Positions 37,011-45,644 of a stretch of DNA of 64,000 nt are shown in pieces. The notes under the pieces are model-generated. The model had not been told where the DNA came from and ran no database searches. It was given only the letters and a program-made list of their open reading frames with translations. Each line of letters starts with the position of its first letter. Positions within the stretch are counted from its first letter, which is position 1. Source of the DNA: Neisseria subflava (lineage in GTDB: Bacteria > Pseudomonadota > Gammaproteobacteria > Burkholderiales > Neisseriaceae); NCBI RefSeq assembly GCF_003044935.1, contig NZ_POXP01000001.1:930001-994000 (forward strand), read 5' to 3'. A program made the translations under genes and the position numbers.

Positions 37011-37721
37011 TTATTTGCGTGAAGCATCGATAATTTCACCGATCACGACATATGAGCCTGCTATCACTACGCCGACTGCGTCCAAAGCCAATGTAAATGG
37101 CGTTTTCAGGATATTCCCCGTCAACTTCCGAACATCGGTACTTTTTTTGGTTTCCACATAATAAATTCTGACCGGGACGGCAGTGTCAAAACGGCGGTCT
37201 TCGGCAACATTTTTCGGCGTTGCATAATAATGACCTTCGGTAGAAATACACCGTGTGTAGACAGTTTTACCATCAAGTTCGACCGGCTTGAACGCCAGCT
37301 GTTTTAACTTGGCAATCTCGGCAGCTTTTTGAGTATCGTAACGCAGGCAGAAATTCGAGCGGAAAGTTTGCGCTTCAGGGGATTTCAATTCGACCGGCAA
37401 AGCCTCATACACCTGTTTTGGATTTTGCCGAACCATTTGAAATCGTTTGCTCAGCTTTGCATCCAAAACCGCCTTCAATTTGGCCGAATCTCTAGGATTA
37501 ACGACAAACCAATATTTTCCACCCATCATGACCAAGCTGCCTGTTTCCAGTTGCGTATTGTCTTTGGCAACCACGCCAAATGCGTGAATATTGTCTTTGG
37601 CAACGGTTTTTTCAGTTGTGGTTTGATGGAAAGGGTTATTTCTTTCCCAAAGATCGGTAGTACATCCATTGAGGGTCAATACACCAATCAGCAAGGCGGT
37701 TGCAGAGTGGCGAAATTTCAT
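37011..37721 (-). CDS. Hypothetical lipoprotein between copied DUS hairpins
   Basis: The 236-residue protein has a lipoprotein signal with lipobox LNGC (Cys20). The mature part has GKYWFVVNPRDSAKLKAVLDAKL, a repeated Lys-rich helical stretch, cysteines in SNFCLRYDT and YTRCISTEG, and a C-terminal hydrophobic stretch (FTLALDAVGVVIAGSYVVIGEI) that could be a membrane or glycine-zipper-like helix. No domain is recognised. The AAGGAGG ribosome-binding site favours the second of two ATGs (37721). The gene with its terminal hairpin looks inserted between darP and recJ. Confidence 0.85.
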   Translation of the reverse strand: MKFRHSATALLIGVLTLNGCTTDLWERNNPFHQTTTEKTVAKDNIHAFGVVAKDNTQLETGSLVMMGGKYWFVVNPRDSAKLKAVLDAKLSKRFQMVRQNPKQVYEALPVELKSPEAQTFRSNFCLRYDTQKAAEIAKLKQLAFKPVELDGKTVYTRCISTEGHYYATPKNVAEDRRFDTAVPVRIYYVETKKSTDVRKLTGNILKTPFTLALDAVGVVIAGSYVVIGEIIDASRK

Positions 37722-37748
37722 GGTCATCCTCCTTCGGTATTACGATAC

Positions 37749-37787
37749 AGGCCGTCTGAAACCTGCAATCGGTTTTCAGACGGCCTT
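37749..37787 (-). repeat. DUS hairpin, copy 2 of the pair, after darP
   Basis: This is a 39-bp copy of the element at 36967-37005 (38 of 39 bases). It lies 5 bp after the darP stop, the same spacing as copy 1 has to the lipoprotein stop. Confidence 0.9.
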
Positions 37788-37792
37788 AAGGT

Positions 37793-38326
37793 TTATTCTT
37801 CCCAATCCTGCCCTTCTTCTGAAGCGTCGGATTGACCGGCCTCCATCACTGCTTTAATTTCTTGGAACAGCGCACGGAAGTTTTTCGGCGGTTTGTTTTG
37901 TTCCTGTTCTTTTTTAGTGTTGCGGATCAAGGTACGCAATTTGCCGGCATCGGCTTGCGGAAAATCGGCCATAAATTGGGTAATCGCGCCATCGTCTGCC
38001 AACAGTCGAGTACGCACCTGCTCGACGCGTTGCAAAAAGGCATTGTGTGCCGTATTGTCGCCGCGCAGTTTGGCCAAATAGGCTTCGATGGGCGCAGGGT
38101 CGGTATCGCGCATCAGGCGGCCGATAAATTGGGCTTGGCGTTTGAGTGCGCTGTTGGACGTGATTTTTTTATAGGTAACGATGGCCTCGAACAGCTCTTC
38201 GTCCAAGCCGATTTTTTTCAGCGTATCGCTGGAAAGCTTGGTCAATTCCATACCCAAAGCCTGCAAATCGTTCATCTGCTTTTTCATTTGGGTTTTGCTG
38301 ACCCATTCGTCTTCTTGTTCAAACAT
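37793..38326 (-). CDS. darP: Ribosome-associated protein DarP (YjgA family)
   Basis: The 177-residue, mostly helical and charged protein opens with the acidic MFEQEDEWVSKTQMKKQMNDLQ and contains ALKRQAQFIGRLMRD and KLRTLIRNTKKEQ, all family hallmarks. DarP/YjgA assists 50S subunit assembly, in particular peptidyl transferase centre maturation. GGGAAA precedes the ATG. It is divergent from pmbA, the same neighbour pair as in many proteobacteria. Confidence 0.92.
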   Translation of the reverse strand: MFEQEDEWVSKTQMKKQMNDLQALGMELTKLSSDTLKKIGLDEELFEAIVTYKKITSNSALKRQAQFIGRLMRDTDPAPIEAYLAKLRGDNTAHNAFLQRVEQVRTRLLADDGAITQFMADFPQADAGKLRTLIRNTKKEQEQNKPPKNFRALFQEIKAVMEAGQSDASEEGQDWEE

Positions 38327-38365
38327 TGTGTTTCCCTGATTTTCTGAATCTGCCTATTTTATCAG

Positions 38366-38412
38366 TTTTCAGACGGCCTTTCCGTGCGATTTTTGCAGAG
38401 GCCGTCTGAAAC
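38366..38412. repeat. Inverted DUS pair in the darP/pmbA promoter region
   Basis: The two copies face outward around a 19-nt spacer between divergent genes, so the pair is not positioned as a terminator for either gene. Confidence 0.6.
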
Positions 38413-38450
38413 GGTTAAAATGCCGCAAAACCCTGTCAGGAAACCTTTTT

Positions 38451-39782
38451 ATGCTGTTTAACCACACACCGGACGAGCTGTTGCGCTTGTGCGGACACAC
38501 GCTGGATTTGGCCAAACAATCCGGCGCCACCTCGGCCGAAGCCGATTTCAGCGAGTCGCTCGGCCAAAGCGTCAGCGTGCGCTTGGGCGAAATCGAACAA
38601 ATCGAGTTCCAACAAGACAAATCTCTAGACATTACGGTCTATGTCGGCCAACGCAAAGGCCGCGCCAGTACGGCCGACTTCTCCGAACGCGCCCTGCAAG
38701 ATACGGTCAAAGCCGCCATCGATATTGCGCGCTATACCGCCGAAGACGATTGCGCCGGCCTTGCCGATGCTGCCTTGATGGCAACCCATATCGGCAACCT
38801 CGACCGCTACCACGAATGGGATTTGAGTACCGAATCCGCCATTGATTTGGCCAAGCAATGCGAACAGGCCGCGCTGTCAACGGACAAACGCATTGAAAAC
38901 TCCGAAGGCGCATCGGTTCATACCGGCCATTACCAATACGTTTACGGCAACACCCACGGCTTTGCCGCACACCAGCAAAGCACGCACCACAGCATTTCTT
39001 GCAGCGTTGTCGCCAGCGACGAACACGGCATGCAGCGCGACTATTGGTACGATTCTTCCTGCCGTCACGAAGACATGGATGCGCCTGAACTCATCGGCCA
39101 AACCGCAGCCGAACGGACTTTACGCCGTCTGAACAGCCGCAGCGTTCCGACCGGCAGCTATCCCGTACTGTTCGACACCACTGTCGCTATCGGCTTAATC
39201 GGCCACCTTATCGGCGCACTCAGCGGCGGCGCGCTCTACCGCCAAAGCAGCTTCCTGATTGACAGCATCGGCAAACAGGTGCTGCCCGAGTTTCTCAGCC
39301 TTCGTGAAGAGCCGCATATCCTGCGCTCGTTCCGCAGCACTTATTTCGATGCCGAAGGCGTCGCCACGCAGCCGCGTTTTGTGGTGAAAGACGGCATAGT
39401 CGAAGGCTATTTCCTCAGCAGTTACAGCGCGAAAAAACTCGGTATGCAGACAACGGGCAACGCCGGCGGCGCGCACAATCTGTATCTGAACCACACCCAC
39501 GCCACGCAGGCCGACCTGTTGAAAGAAATGGGGACAGGTTTGCTGGTTACCGAATTGATGGGACAAGGCGTCAACACCATTACCGGCGACTACTCGCGCG
39601 GCGCGGCCGGATTTTGGGTGGAAAACGGCGTCATTGCCTATCCGGTTCAGGAAATCACCATTGCAGGACGTTTGCAGGATATGTACCGTGACATCACCGG
39701 CGTGGCAGACGACGCATTACGCCGTTCGTCCAACCAAATCGGCTCCGTCTTGGTTTCCAAAATGACGGTTGCCGGCAACTGA
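38451..39782 (+). CDS. pmbA: Metalloprotease PmbA (TldE)
   Basis: The 443-residue protein is the TldE/PmbA half of the TldD/E protease, which matures microcin precursors and degrades the CcdA antitoxin. Features include LGEIEQIEFQQDKSLDITVYVG near the N-terminus (split here as LGEIEQIEF and SLDITVYVG), TGNAGGAHNLYL and MGQGVNTITGDYSRGAAGFWVENG. PmbA itself lacks the zinc site of TldD, and no HExxxH is seen. AGGAAA precedes the ATG. tldD is not in the window. Confidence 0.94.
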   Translation: MLFNHTPDELLRLCGHTLDLAKQSGATSAEADFSESLGQSVSVRLGEIEQIEFQQDKSLDITVYVGQRKGRASTADFSERALQDTVKAAIDIARYTAEDDCAGLADAALMATHIGNLDRYHEWDLSTESAIDLAKQCEQAALSTDKRIENSEGASVHTGHYQYVYGNTHGFAAHQQSTHHSISCSVVASDEHGMQRDYWYDSSCRHEDMDAPELIGQTAAERTLRRLNSRSVPTGSYPVLFDTTVAIGLIGHLIGALSGGALYRQSSFLIDSIGKQVLPEFLSLREEPHILRSFRSTYFDAEGVATQPRFVVKDGIVEGYFLSSYSAKKLGMQTTGNAGGAHNLYLNHTHATQADLLKEMGTGLLVTELMGQGVNTITGDYSRGAAGFWVENGVIAYPVQEITIAGRLQDMYRDITGVADDALRRSSNQIGSVLVSKMTVAGN

Positions 39783-39800
39783 TTGAACTAAATATACAAA

Positions 39801-39838
39801 AGGCCGTCTGAAAGATATCTTTTCTTTTCAGACGGCCT
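39801..39838 (+). terminator. DUS inverted pair after pmbA
   Basis: 13-bp arms with a 12-nt loop lie 18 bp past the pmbA stop. Confidence 0.65.
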
Positions 39839-39869
39839 CGCCGTTATCTACTTCCATAAAAAACACATC

Positions 39870-41039
39870 ATGCATATTGTCGTCATCCCCTCTTGGTACC
39901 CCTCTTCCGAAACCGACGTGGACGGAATCTTTTTCCGCCTCCAAGCCCAAGCCCTGCAATGCGAAGGCATGAAAATCGGCATGGTCGTTCCCATGTTCCG
40001 CTACTTGAGGAGCCAGCCGAAAACCATCTTCTCGCGCTTCTACGGCCTGCGCCGCCATCAGCAAGGTGGACTCAACACTTACGCCTACGACAGCATGTAT
40101 TTTTTCCCGCGCTGCCCGGTTGTCGACATCGACCGCATCCGCTGGGTCAACGCAGGCATGAAAGCTTTTGAAGCCTACATCGCCGACAACGGCAAACCCG
40201 ACGTAATTCACGCCCATTGCGTCAACTACGCCGCCATTTTGGCCTGCGCCATCTTCAAAAAATACGGCATTCCCTATGTGATTACCGAACACAGCAGCGC
40301 CATTTCACGCGGCCTTGTCCGCAAAAACCAATGGCCGTCCATGCACGAAGCCGTGCGCCACAGCGCGGCCCGGTTTGCCGTCAGCCGTGATTTTTGCCGC
40401 ATTCTCGAAAAAACCTACGCCGGTACAGACTGGCAATACCTGCCCAATATGCTGGGCGGCAATTTTGAACAGGATTTCGAGTTCCCCGAAAAAAACCATC
40501 AAGACTTCACCTTCTGCAGCGTCTCCCACCTGCGCCACCTAAAAGGCCACGACCTACTCCTGCCTGCCTTTGCCGAAGCACTCAAAACCTATCCGCAGCT
40601 CAAACTCAAAATCGGCGGCGGCGGCGCAGAAGAAGGCCGTCTGAAACAACTGGCAAGCGACTTGGGCATCAACCACGCCGTTACCTTTACCGGCGCATTG
40701 ACTACCGACCAAACCCTAGACCTCATGCGCCACAGCAACGCATTCGTCCTCGCCAGCCGTACCGAGACTTTCGGCGTCGTCTATATCGAAGCACTGTCGC
40801 AAGGTTTGCCCGTTATCGCCACACGCTGCGGCGGTCCCGAATCCATCGTTACTTCCGACAACGGCCTGCTGGTGCCAATCGAAAACATACCGGAACTGAC
40901 CAAAGCATTGCTCATCCTCTACGAAAACCATGCACACTACGATCCCGTCCGTTTGCGCCAAGATTGCCTGCAACAATTCGGCAGCCGAGCCATAGCGCAA
41001 CACCTGATCGACACCTTCCAAAAAGTGCTTAATAAATAG
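39870..41039 (+). CDS. Family 4 glycosyltransferase
   Basis: The 389-residue GT-B enzyme has an N-terminal acceptor domain starting MHIVVIPSWYPSSETDVDGIFF and a C-terminal nucleotide-sugar domain with VSHLRHLKGHDLLLPAF, KIGGGGAEEGRLK and the E-x7-E-type segment TETFGVVYIEALSQGLPVIATRCGGPESIV (residues about 295-325). It transfers a sugar to lipid, LPS, capsule or protein; the acceptor cannot be read and no glycan cluster surrounds it. A DUS is embedded in-frame, coding the GRLK of EEGRLKQ. A DUS hairpin follows. Confidence 0.88.
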   Translation: MHIVVIPSWYPSSETDVDGIFFRLQAQALQCEGMKIGMVVPMFRYLRSQPKTIFSRFYGLRRHQQGGLNTYAYDSMYFFPRCPVVDIDRIRWVNAGMKAFEAYIADNGKPDVIHAHCVNYAAILACAIFKKYGIPYVITEHSSAISRGLVRKNQWPSMHEAVRHSAARFAVSRDFCRILEKTYAGTDWQYLPNMLGGNFEQDFEFPEKNHQDFTFCSVSHLRHLKGHDLLLPAFAEALKTYPQLKLKIGGGGAEEGRLKQLASDLGINHAVTFTGALTTDQTLDLMRHSNAFVLASRTETFGVVYIEALSQGLPVIATRCGGPESIVTSDNGLLVPIENIPELTKALLILYENHAHYDPVRLRQDCLQQFGSRAIAQHLIDTFQKVLNK

Positions 41040-41052
41040 GCATAAACCATGC

Positions 41053-41079
41053 AGGCCGTCTGAAATCCTTCAGACGGCC
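41053..41079 (+). terminator. DUS inverted pair after the glycosyltransferase gene
   Basis: 11-12-bp arms with a 4-nt loop lie 14 bp past the stop. Confidence 0.65.
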
Positions 41080-41193
41080 CGCCTTCTTCCAACAAGACAA
41101 ATCTAGTGTAAAATTAAGACAATAACCAAACTTTTTGATTTAGAATCAGTCCAAGGAAAAATTGTTACCTATAATAATATCCCCACATACATT

Positions 41194-41703
41194 ATGCGCT
41201 ATTACGGAACGATTACTCGCTGGAACAGCAAGCGCGGCTTCGGCGCCGCTACCATAGAAGACACAGGCCAAGAAATCTTTCTTGCCCTTGCCGCCTTCAC
41301 CACCCTTACCCGCCTACCGGCCGAAGGGCAACACATCTCCTTCAACATCACAGAAGGTCGGCGCGGCCGCAAAGAAGCCGAAAACGTCTGCTTCGCCCTC
41401 GATTGCGCCGACTGCTTCGATGTCCTCGTCCCTCCCCCAGAAAAACCCCTCGCCGGCAAACAAACCATCGTCGGCCTGATTGCCGTGATCTTCGTCTGCA
41501 GCATTTTCGCCGCCTTGTGGTACGGACTCCACTTTTCCGACAACACACCCAAAGAGCCGGCCGTCAAAAAACAAGAAACCATGGTTCACGAAGTAGCCGC
41601 CAAAATCGAAGCCGAACGCAAAGCATGGCGCGATGCCGTCAACCGCAGCAACCAACGCTCGGGGCAGCCTCAACGCGCCAAAGATAATACGTCGAAACAA
41701 TAA
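41194..41703 (+). CDS. Cold-shock-domain protein with single membrane helix
   Basis: The 169-residue protein starts with a cold-shock-like OB fold (MRYYGTITRWNSKRGFGAATIED; RNP1-like KRGFGAA at 13-19), then CFALDCADCFD, one membrane helix at about 91-111 (TIVGLIAVIFVCSIFAALWY) and a charged C-terminal tail with EVAAKIEAERKAWRDAVNRS. Membrane proteins with an N-terminal cold-shock domain usually carry a multi-helix DUF1294 domain; here only one helix and a soluble tail are seen. Nucleic-acid binding at the membrane is an inference. No Shine-Dalgarno is obvious. Confidence 0.8.
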   Translation: MRYYGTITRWNSKRGFGAATIEDTGQEIFLALAAFTTLTRLPAEGQHISFNITEGRRGRKEAENVCFALDCADCFDVLVPPPEKPLAGKQTIVGLIAVIFVCSIFAALWYGLHFSDNTPKEPAVKKQETMVHEVAAKIEAERKAWRDAVNRSNQRSGQPQRAKDNTSKQ

Positions 41704-41720
41704 CGCTTTATCCAATAAAA

Positions 41721-41787
41721 AAAGGCCGTCTGAAAAAATGGGAAGATGAAATGATAGATTTCTTCCTCATTCTTTCAGACGGCCTTT
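41721..41787. terminator. Long DUS hairpin between convergent genes
   Basis: 15-bp DUS arms enclose a second imperfect stem (AATGGGAAGA with TCTTCCTCATT), giving a long hairpin that can end both convergent transcripts. Confidence 0.65.
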
Positions 41788-41796
41788 ATTCTTACC

Positions 41797-44700
41797 TCAA
41801 TTCGGCTCAGCCATTTCTAACGCCTGTTTAATGTCCACGGCGACGACGCGTGATACGCCTTTTTCCTGCATGGTTACGCCGACGAGCTGCTCTGCCATTT
41901 CCATGGTCAGGCGGTTGTGGGAGATGTAGAGGAACTGGGTTTGCGCCGACATTTCTTTGACCAGGTTGCAGAAACGCGAGGTGTTGGCGTCGTCCAGCGG
42001 GGCGTCGACTTCGTCCAGAAGGCAGAAGGGGGCGGGGTTGAGGCTGAACAGGGCGAACACGAGGCTCATGGCGGTGAGGGCTTTTTCGCCGCCGGAGAGG
42101 AGGTGGATGGTGCTGTTTTTCTTGCCGGGCGGGCGCGCCATGATGGACACGCCGGCGGTCAGGAGGTCGTCGCCTATCATTTTGAGGGTGGCTTCGCCGC
42201 CGCCGAAGAGGGTCGGGAAGAAGGTTTGGACTTTGCCGTTGACGGCGTCGAAGGTTTCTTTGAAACGCGCTTTGGTCTTGTCGTCGATTTGGGCGATGGC
42301 TTCTTCCAAAAGGGTGATGGCGGCCTGCACGTCTTCGCTCTGGCTGCGGTAGTAGCCGTCGCGTTCGCGCGCTTCTTCGAGTTCTTGCAGGGCGGCGAGG
42401 TTGACGGCGCCGAGGGCTTCGATTTGCTGGGTGAGGCTGCCGATGCTGCTGTTCAATACTTTCGGCGATTCTTTCGCCAACGCTTCGAGCGCGTCCAAAT
42501 CGGCGGCGCGTTCGGTCAGGTTTTGATGGTAGCGTTTGGCGTTAATCAGGGCTTCCTGTTGTTGCAACAGGGCGGTTTGGGTGGCGGCCTGAAGCTGCGG
42601 CAGCTTGGTTTGCAGGGTTTGCACTTTAGCGTATTGCTCCCTGCCCTGCTCCTGAATCTGCGCGAGTTTGTCCTGCACGGCGATATACTCTTCGTCCAAA
42701 GTCTGTACGGCTTCGGTCAACTCTTCAAGCTTGATGTGCTGTTCGTCGTTTTGGAACTCGGTTTCATAGGCAAGTGCAAGCTCTTGTTGGCGTTCCTGCC
42801 AATCGAAGGTTTGTTGTTCAAGCTGGACAATTTGCTGTTGGTAGTTTTGTTTTTGCTGATTGAGCTTGTGAACGGCGACTTCGGCCAGTCCGTATTGGCG
42901 GTTGGCTTCCAACAGGGCAAGCTGCGCCTGTTTCAGACGGCCTTGCTGCTCTTGGCGGCTGTGCGCGGTGGTCTGCTGTTGGTGTTCGAGTTCGGCGGCG
43001 GCCTCTTGCAAGGTAACGATGTCGTCTGAAAGCCCGTCGGACGTGTGCTGCAACACGGTCTGTTCTTCCGCCAACTGCGCCAGTTCGCGCTCGATGTGTT
43101 CGCGACGGATTTGCCCTTGGTTGGTGCGCGCCAGAAGTTCGGCGGCGCGTTGCTGCGCCTGACTGTATTGGCGCGTGTGCTGCTGCTGTTGCTGCATCAG
43201 GTTTTTATGTTGCACTTCGGACGAACGCACGGCGGCTTCCGCCTGTTTGAACGCGGCTTCGGCAGCGGAGAGTTCGGGGGCGAGGTTGTCCAGTTCGGAC
43301 GCAATGCCGTCGAGGCGCGCTTTTTGGGCAATCAGGCTTTCCTGCGCAGGTTTTGCATAGAGCAGGACGCTGACTTTATCGACCTGATGGCCTTCGGGCG
43401 TGAGCCAGATTTGGTGTGCGCCCAAATCGCTTTGATGCGCGAGGGCGTAACTTAAATTGGGCGCGCACAATACGCCGTCGAGCCAGTGGTGCAATGCCGT
43501 CTGAAACGGCGGCTGCGCTTGGATTTGGTTCAGCAATGCCTGTACGGGCAGGGATTTTTTGATGCCGCCGGAGAGGTCGTCTGAAAGCCATGCTGCCTGT
43601 CCCTGCGGCAAAGGCGCGGGCGGCACGAAGCCGTGCGGCACGGCGCGGGCGTGCAGGCGTTCGGCAAGAATGACGGACAAGGCGTGCTGCCACTCGGCGG
43701 GCGCGGTGATGTGCTGCCACAGCTGCGGCGCGGCGGCGTGGTCGGTTACCTGCCAGAAGTCGGCAGCTTCCTGCTGCTGCGACAGGATTTGCGACAACGC
43801 CTGCTGCTGCGCCTGCAAGGTAATATGTTGCTGCTTCAGGCTTTGGAAGCGGTTTGAGGCCGTCTGAAACGCTTCACGTGCAGCGTGTAAGGCTTCTTCG
43901 GCGGCAATGATTTGTTCTTCGTAATGTTCTTGCTGGCTTTGCAACAAGGCGGCGGCTTCCTGCGCTGCAGCGGTTTCGGCTTCATCGGGCAGGTTCAGGG
44001 CTTGGTTTTCCTGCTTCAGACGGCCTTTGCGCTCTTCATGCTTGGCAATCGTTTGTTCGGCATGGGCAAGCTGCTGCTGCTTCAACGCCAGTTCACGGCG
44101 GATACGGTTTGCCTCGTCCTGCTGGGTCTGGAAGGCAGCATTGAGCGTAGCTTGTGCTTCTTCCAATTCGGGCAGACGCTCTTCGTGTTCGGCAACCTGC
44201 ATCGCCCACTCCGCCAGCTCGGTTTGTTTTTCTTCAACCTGCAACTCGTTTTCTTCCAGCTTGACGCGGATTTGCTGCTGTTCTTGATGGATGCGCTGCA
44301 ACTGCGCCTGCGCTGCCTGCTTGTCGCGTTCGATGCGTTGGTGCAGGTTTTGCTGATGGCGGATTTGTTCTTCCAAACGGGCAATCTGCTCGCGCAACAC
44401 ACCGCGTTTGTTGCTCAATTCATGTACCGCCTGCTGTTGCGACTGTTCGGCGGTCTGCAAGGTGTGTACTTCGTCGTTTAATGCCTGAACCTGCGCGGCG
44501 GTTTCGTCCTGCTGCGCCTGCAAAGACTGATGCTGCGCGGTCGCTTTGTCGGCAGCGGCAAGCGATTGCTGCCATTGGGCGTAATCGAGCAAATCCTGTT
44601 GCTGGTTCAACTGCGCGGTCAGGGATTTGTAGCGTTCGGCGGTTTCCGCCTGTTTCTCGAGCTTTTCCACCTGACGCGCCAACTCGTTCTGCAAATCGCC

Positions 44701-45282
44701 CAAACGCTGTAAATGCTCGCGTGTGCCTTTCAGACGGCCTTCCGTCTCCTTACGGCGTTCCTTATATTTGGACACGCCCGCCGCCTCCTCGATATAGGCG
44801 CGCAACTCCTCCGGCCGCGCTTCGATGATGCGTGAAATCATCCCCTGCTCGATGACGGCATAACCGCGCGCGCCCACGCCCGTACCCAGAAACAAATCAG
44901 TAATGTCGCGGCGGCGCACGGTCTGATTGTTGATGAAATAAGTCGATTCTCCCTGACGCGTCAGCTGCCGCTTGATGCTCACCTCGGCATACTGCCCCCA
45001 CGCCCCCTGCAAACTGTGGTCGCTGTTGTCAAACACCAGCTCCACCGAAGCCCTCGGCGCAGGACGGCGCGTCGCCGCACCGTTAAAAATCACGTCCTGC
45101 ATACTCTCGCCGCGAAGCTGCTTCGCCGAAGCCTCGCCCAACACCCAGCGCACCGCGTCAATCACATTCGACTTGCCGCAGCCGTTCGGCCCGATGACCG
45201 CAACAAGCTGCCCCGGCACATGAATCGCAGTCGGGTCGGTAAAAGATTTGAAGCCGGAGAGTTTGATGTGGGTAAGGCGCAT
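41797..45282 (-). CDS. smc: Chromosome segregation protein SMC
   Basis: The 1,161-residue condensin ATPase has Walker A GPNGCGKS at 31-38, long coiled-coil arms broken by a hinge near residues 500-650, and a C-terminal head with LLSGGEKALTAMSLVFAL and Walker B FCLLDEVDAPLDD. It works with ScpA/ScpB; scpB is in the window. Several DUS copies occur inside the coiled coil, coding repeated GRLK (EGRLKGT, KGRLKQE, QGRLKQA), and one in-gene copy near 43495 is the meningococcal AT type. The coil is Gln/Ala-rich. No ribosome-binding site is evident before 45282. Confidence 0.97.
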   Translation of the reverse strand: MRLTHIKLSGFKSFTDPTAIHVPGQLVAVIGPNGCGKSNVIDAVRWVLGEASAKQLRGESMQDVIFNGAATRRPAPRASVELVFDNSDHSLQGAWGQYAEVSIKRQLTRQGESTYFINNQTVRRRDITDLFLGTGVGARGYAVIEQGMISRIIEARPEELRAYIEEAAGVSKYKERRKETEGRLKGTREHLQRLGDLQNELARQVEKLEKQAETAERYKSLTAQLNQQQDLLDYAQWQQSLAAADKATAQHQSLQAQQDETAAQVQALNDEVHTLQTAEQSQQQAVHELSNKRGVLREQIARLEEQIRHQQNLHQRIERDKQAAQAQLQRIHQEQQQIRVKLEENELQVEEKQTELAEWAMQVAEHEERLPELEEAQATLNAAFQTQQDEANRIRRELALKQQQLAHAEQTIAKHEERKGRLKQENQALNLPDEAETAAAQEAAALLQSQQEHYEEQIIAAEEALHAAREAFQTASNRFQSLKQQHITLQAQQQALSQILSQQQEAADFWQVTDHAAAPQLWQHITAPAEWQHALSVILAERLHARAVPHGFVPPAPLPQGQAAWLSDDLSGGIKKSLPVQALLNQIQAQPPFQTALHHWLDGVLCAPNLSYALAHQSDLGAHQIWLTPEGHQVDKVSVLLYAKPAQESLIAQKARLDGIASELDNLAPELSAAEAAFKQAEAAVRSSEVQHKNLMQQQQQHTRQYSQAQQRAAELLARTNQGQIRREHIERELAQLAEEQTVLQHTSDGLSDDIVTLQEAAAELEHQQQTTAHSRQEQQGRLKQAQLALLEANRQYGLAEVAVHKLNQQKQNYQQQIVQLEQQTFDWQERQQELALAYETEFQNDEQHIKLEELTEAVQTLDEEYIAVQDKLAQIQEQGREQYAKVQTLQTKLPQLQAATQTALLQQQEALINAKRYHQNLTERAADLDALEALAKESPKVLNSSIGSLTQQIEALGAVNLAALQELEEARERDGYYRSQSEDVQAAITLLEEAIAQIDDKTKARFKETFDAVNGKVQTFFPTLFGGGEATLKMIGDDLLTAGVSIMARPPGKKNSTIHLLSGGEKALTAMSLVFALFSLNPAPFCLLDEVDAPLDDANTSRFCNLVKEMSAQTQFLYISHNRLTMEMAEQLVGVTMQEKGVSRVVAVDIKQALEMAEPN

Positions 45283-45644
45283 GGCAATGTTTCGAATCGG
45301 AAAAGAAGGCGTATTTTAACGGAAATACGCTTATCCGTTGAGAGAAAAGCATCCATAAAGTCCGACTGCTTTTTTATCTTCAAAAGGCCGTCTGAAAAGT
45401 TTGTTAAAAAGAAACAGACTAGCTATAGAACTCACTAAAATATTCAAAATAAATTCATATAAAACAATTAACTAAGAAAATATCCACCCAACCATCTTCC
45501 CTTTGATTAATTTTTGTACAGAAATGCAAACAAACTGTTTATTTTTTTATGATTTATGGTTATTATCAGATATTAAAGGTTTAAAAATCAGATAAACGAT
45601 CTCTCCGACCTTTTAATCAAGCGAATAACCATACAGGGAATCTC
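45283..45644. promoter_or_regulatory. smc/TbpB-like lipoprotein intergenic region
   Basis: This 362-bp, very AT-rich region separates divergent genes. It contains one DUS near 45385, an AGGGAAT ribosome-binding site before 45645, and around 45558-45576 a weak Fur-box-like stretch (GATAAT half-site on the minus strand, about 11 of 19 consensus matches). I do not consider the Fur call secure. Confidence 0.35.
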
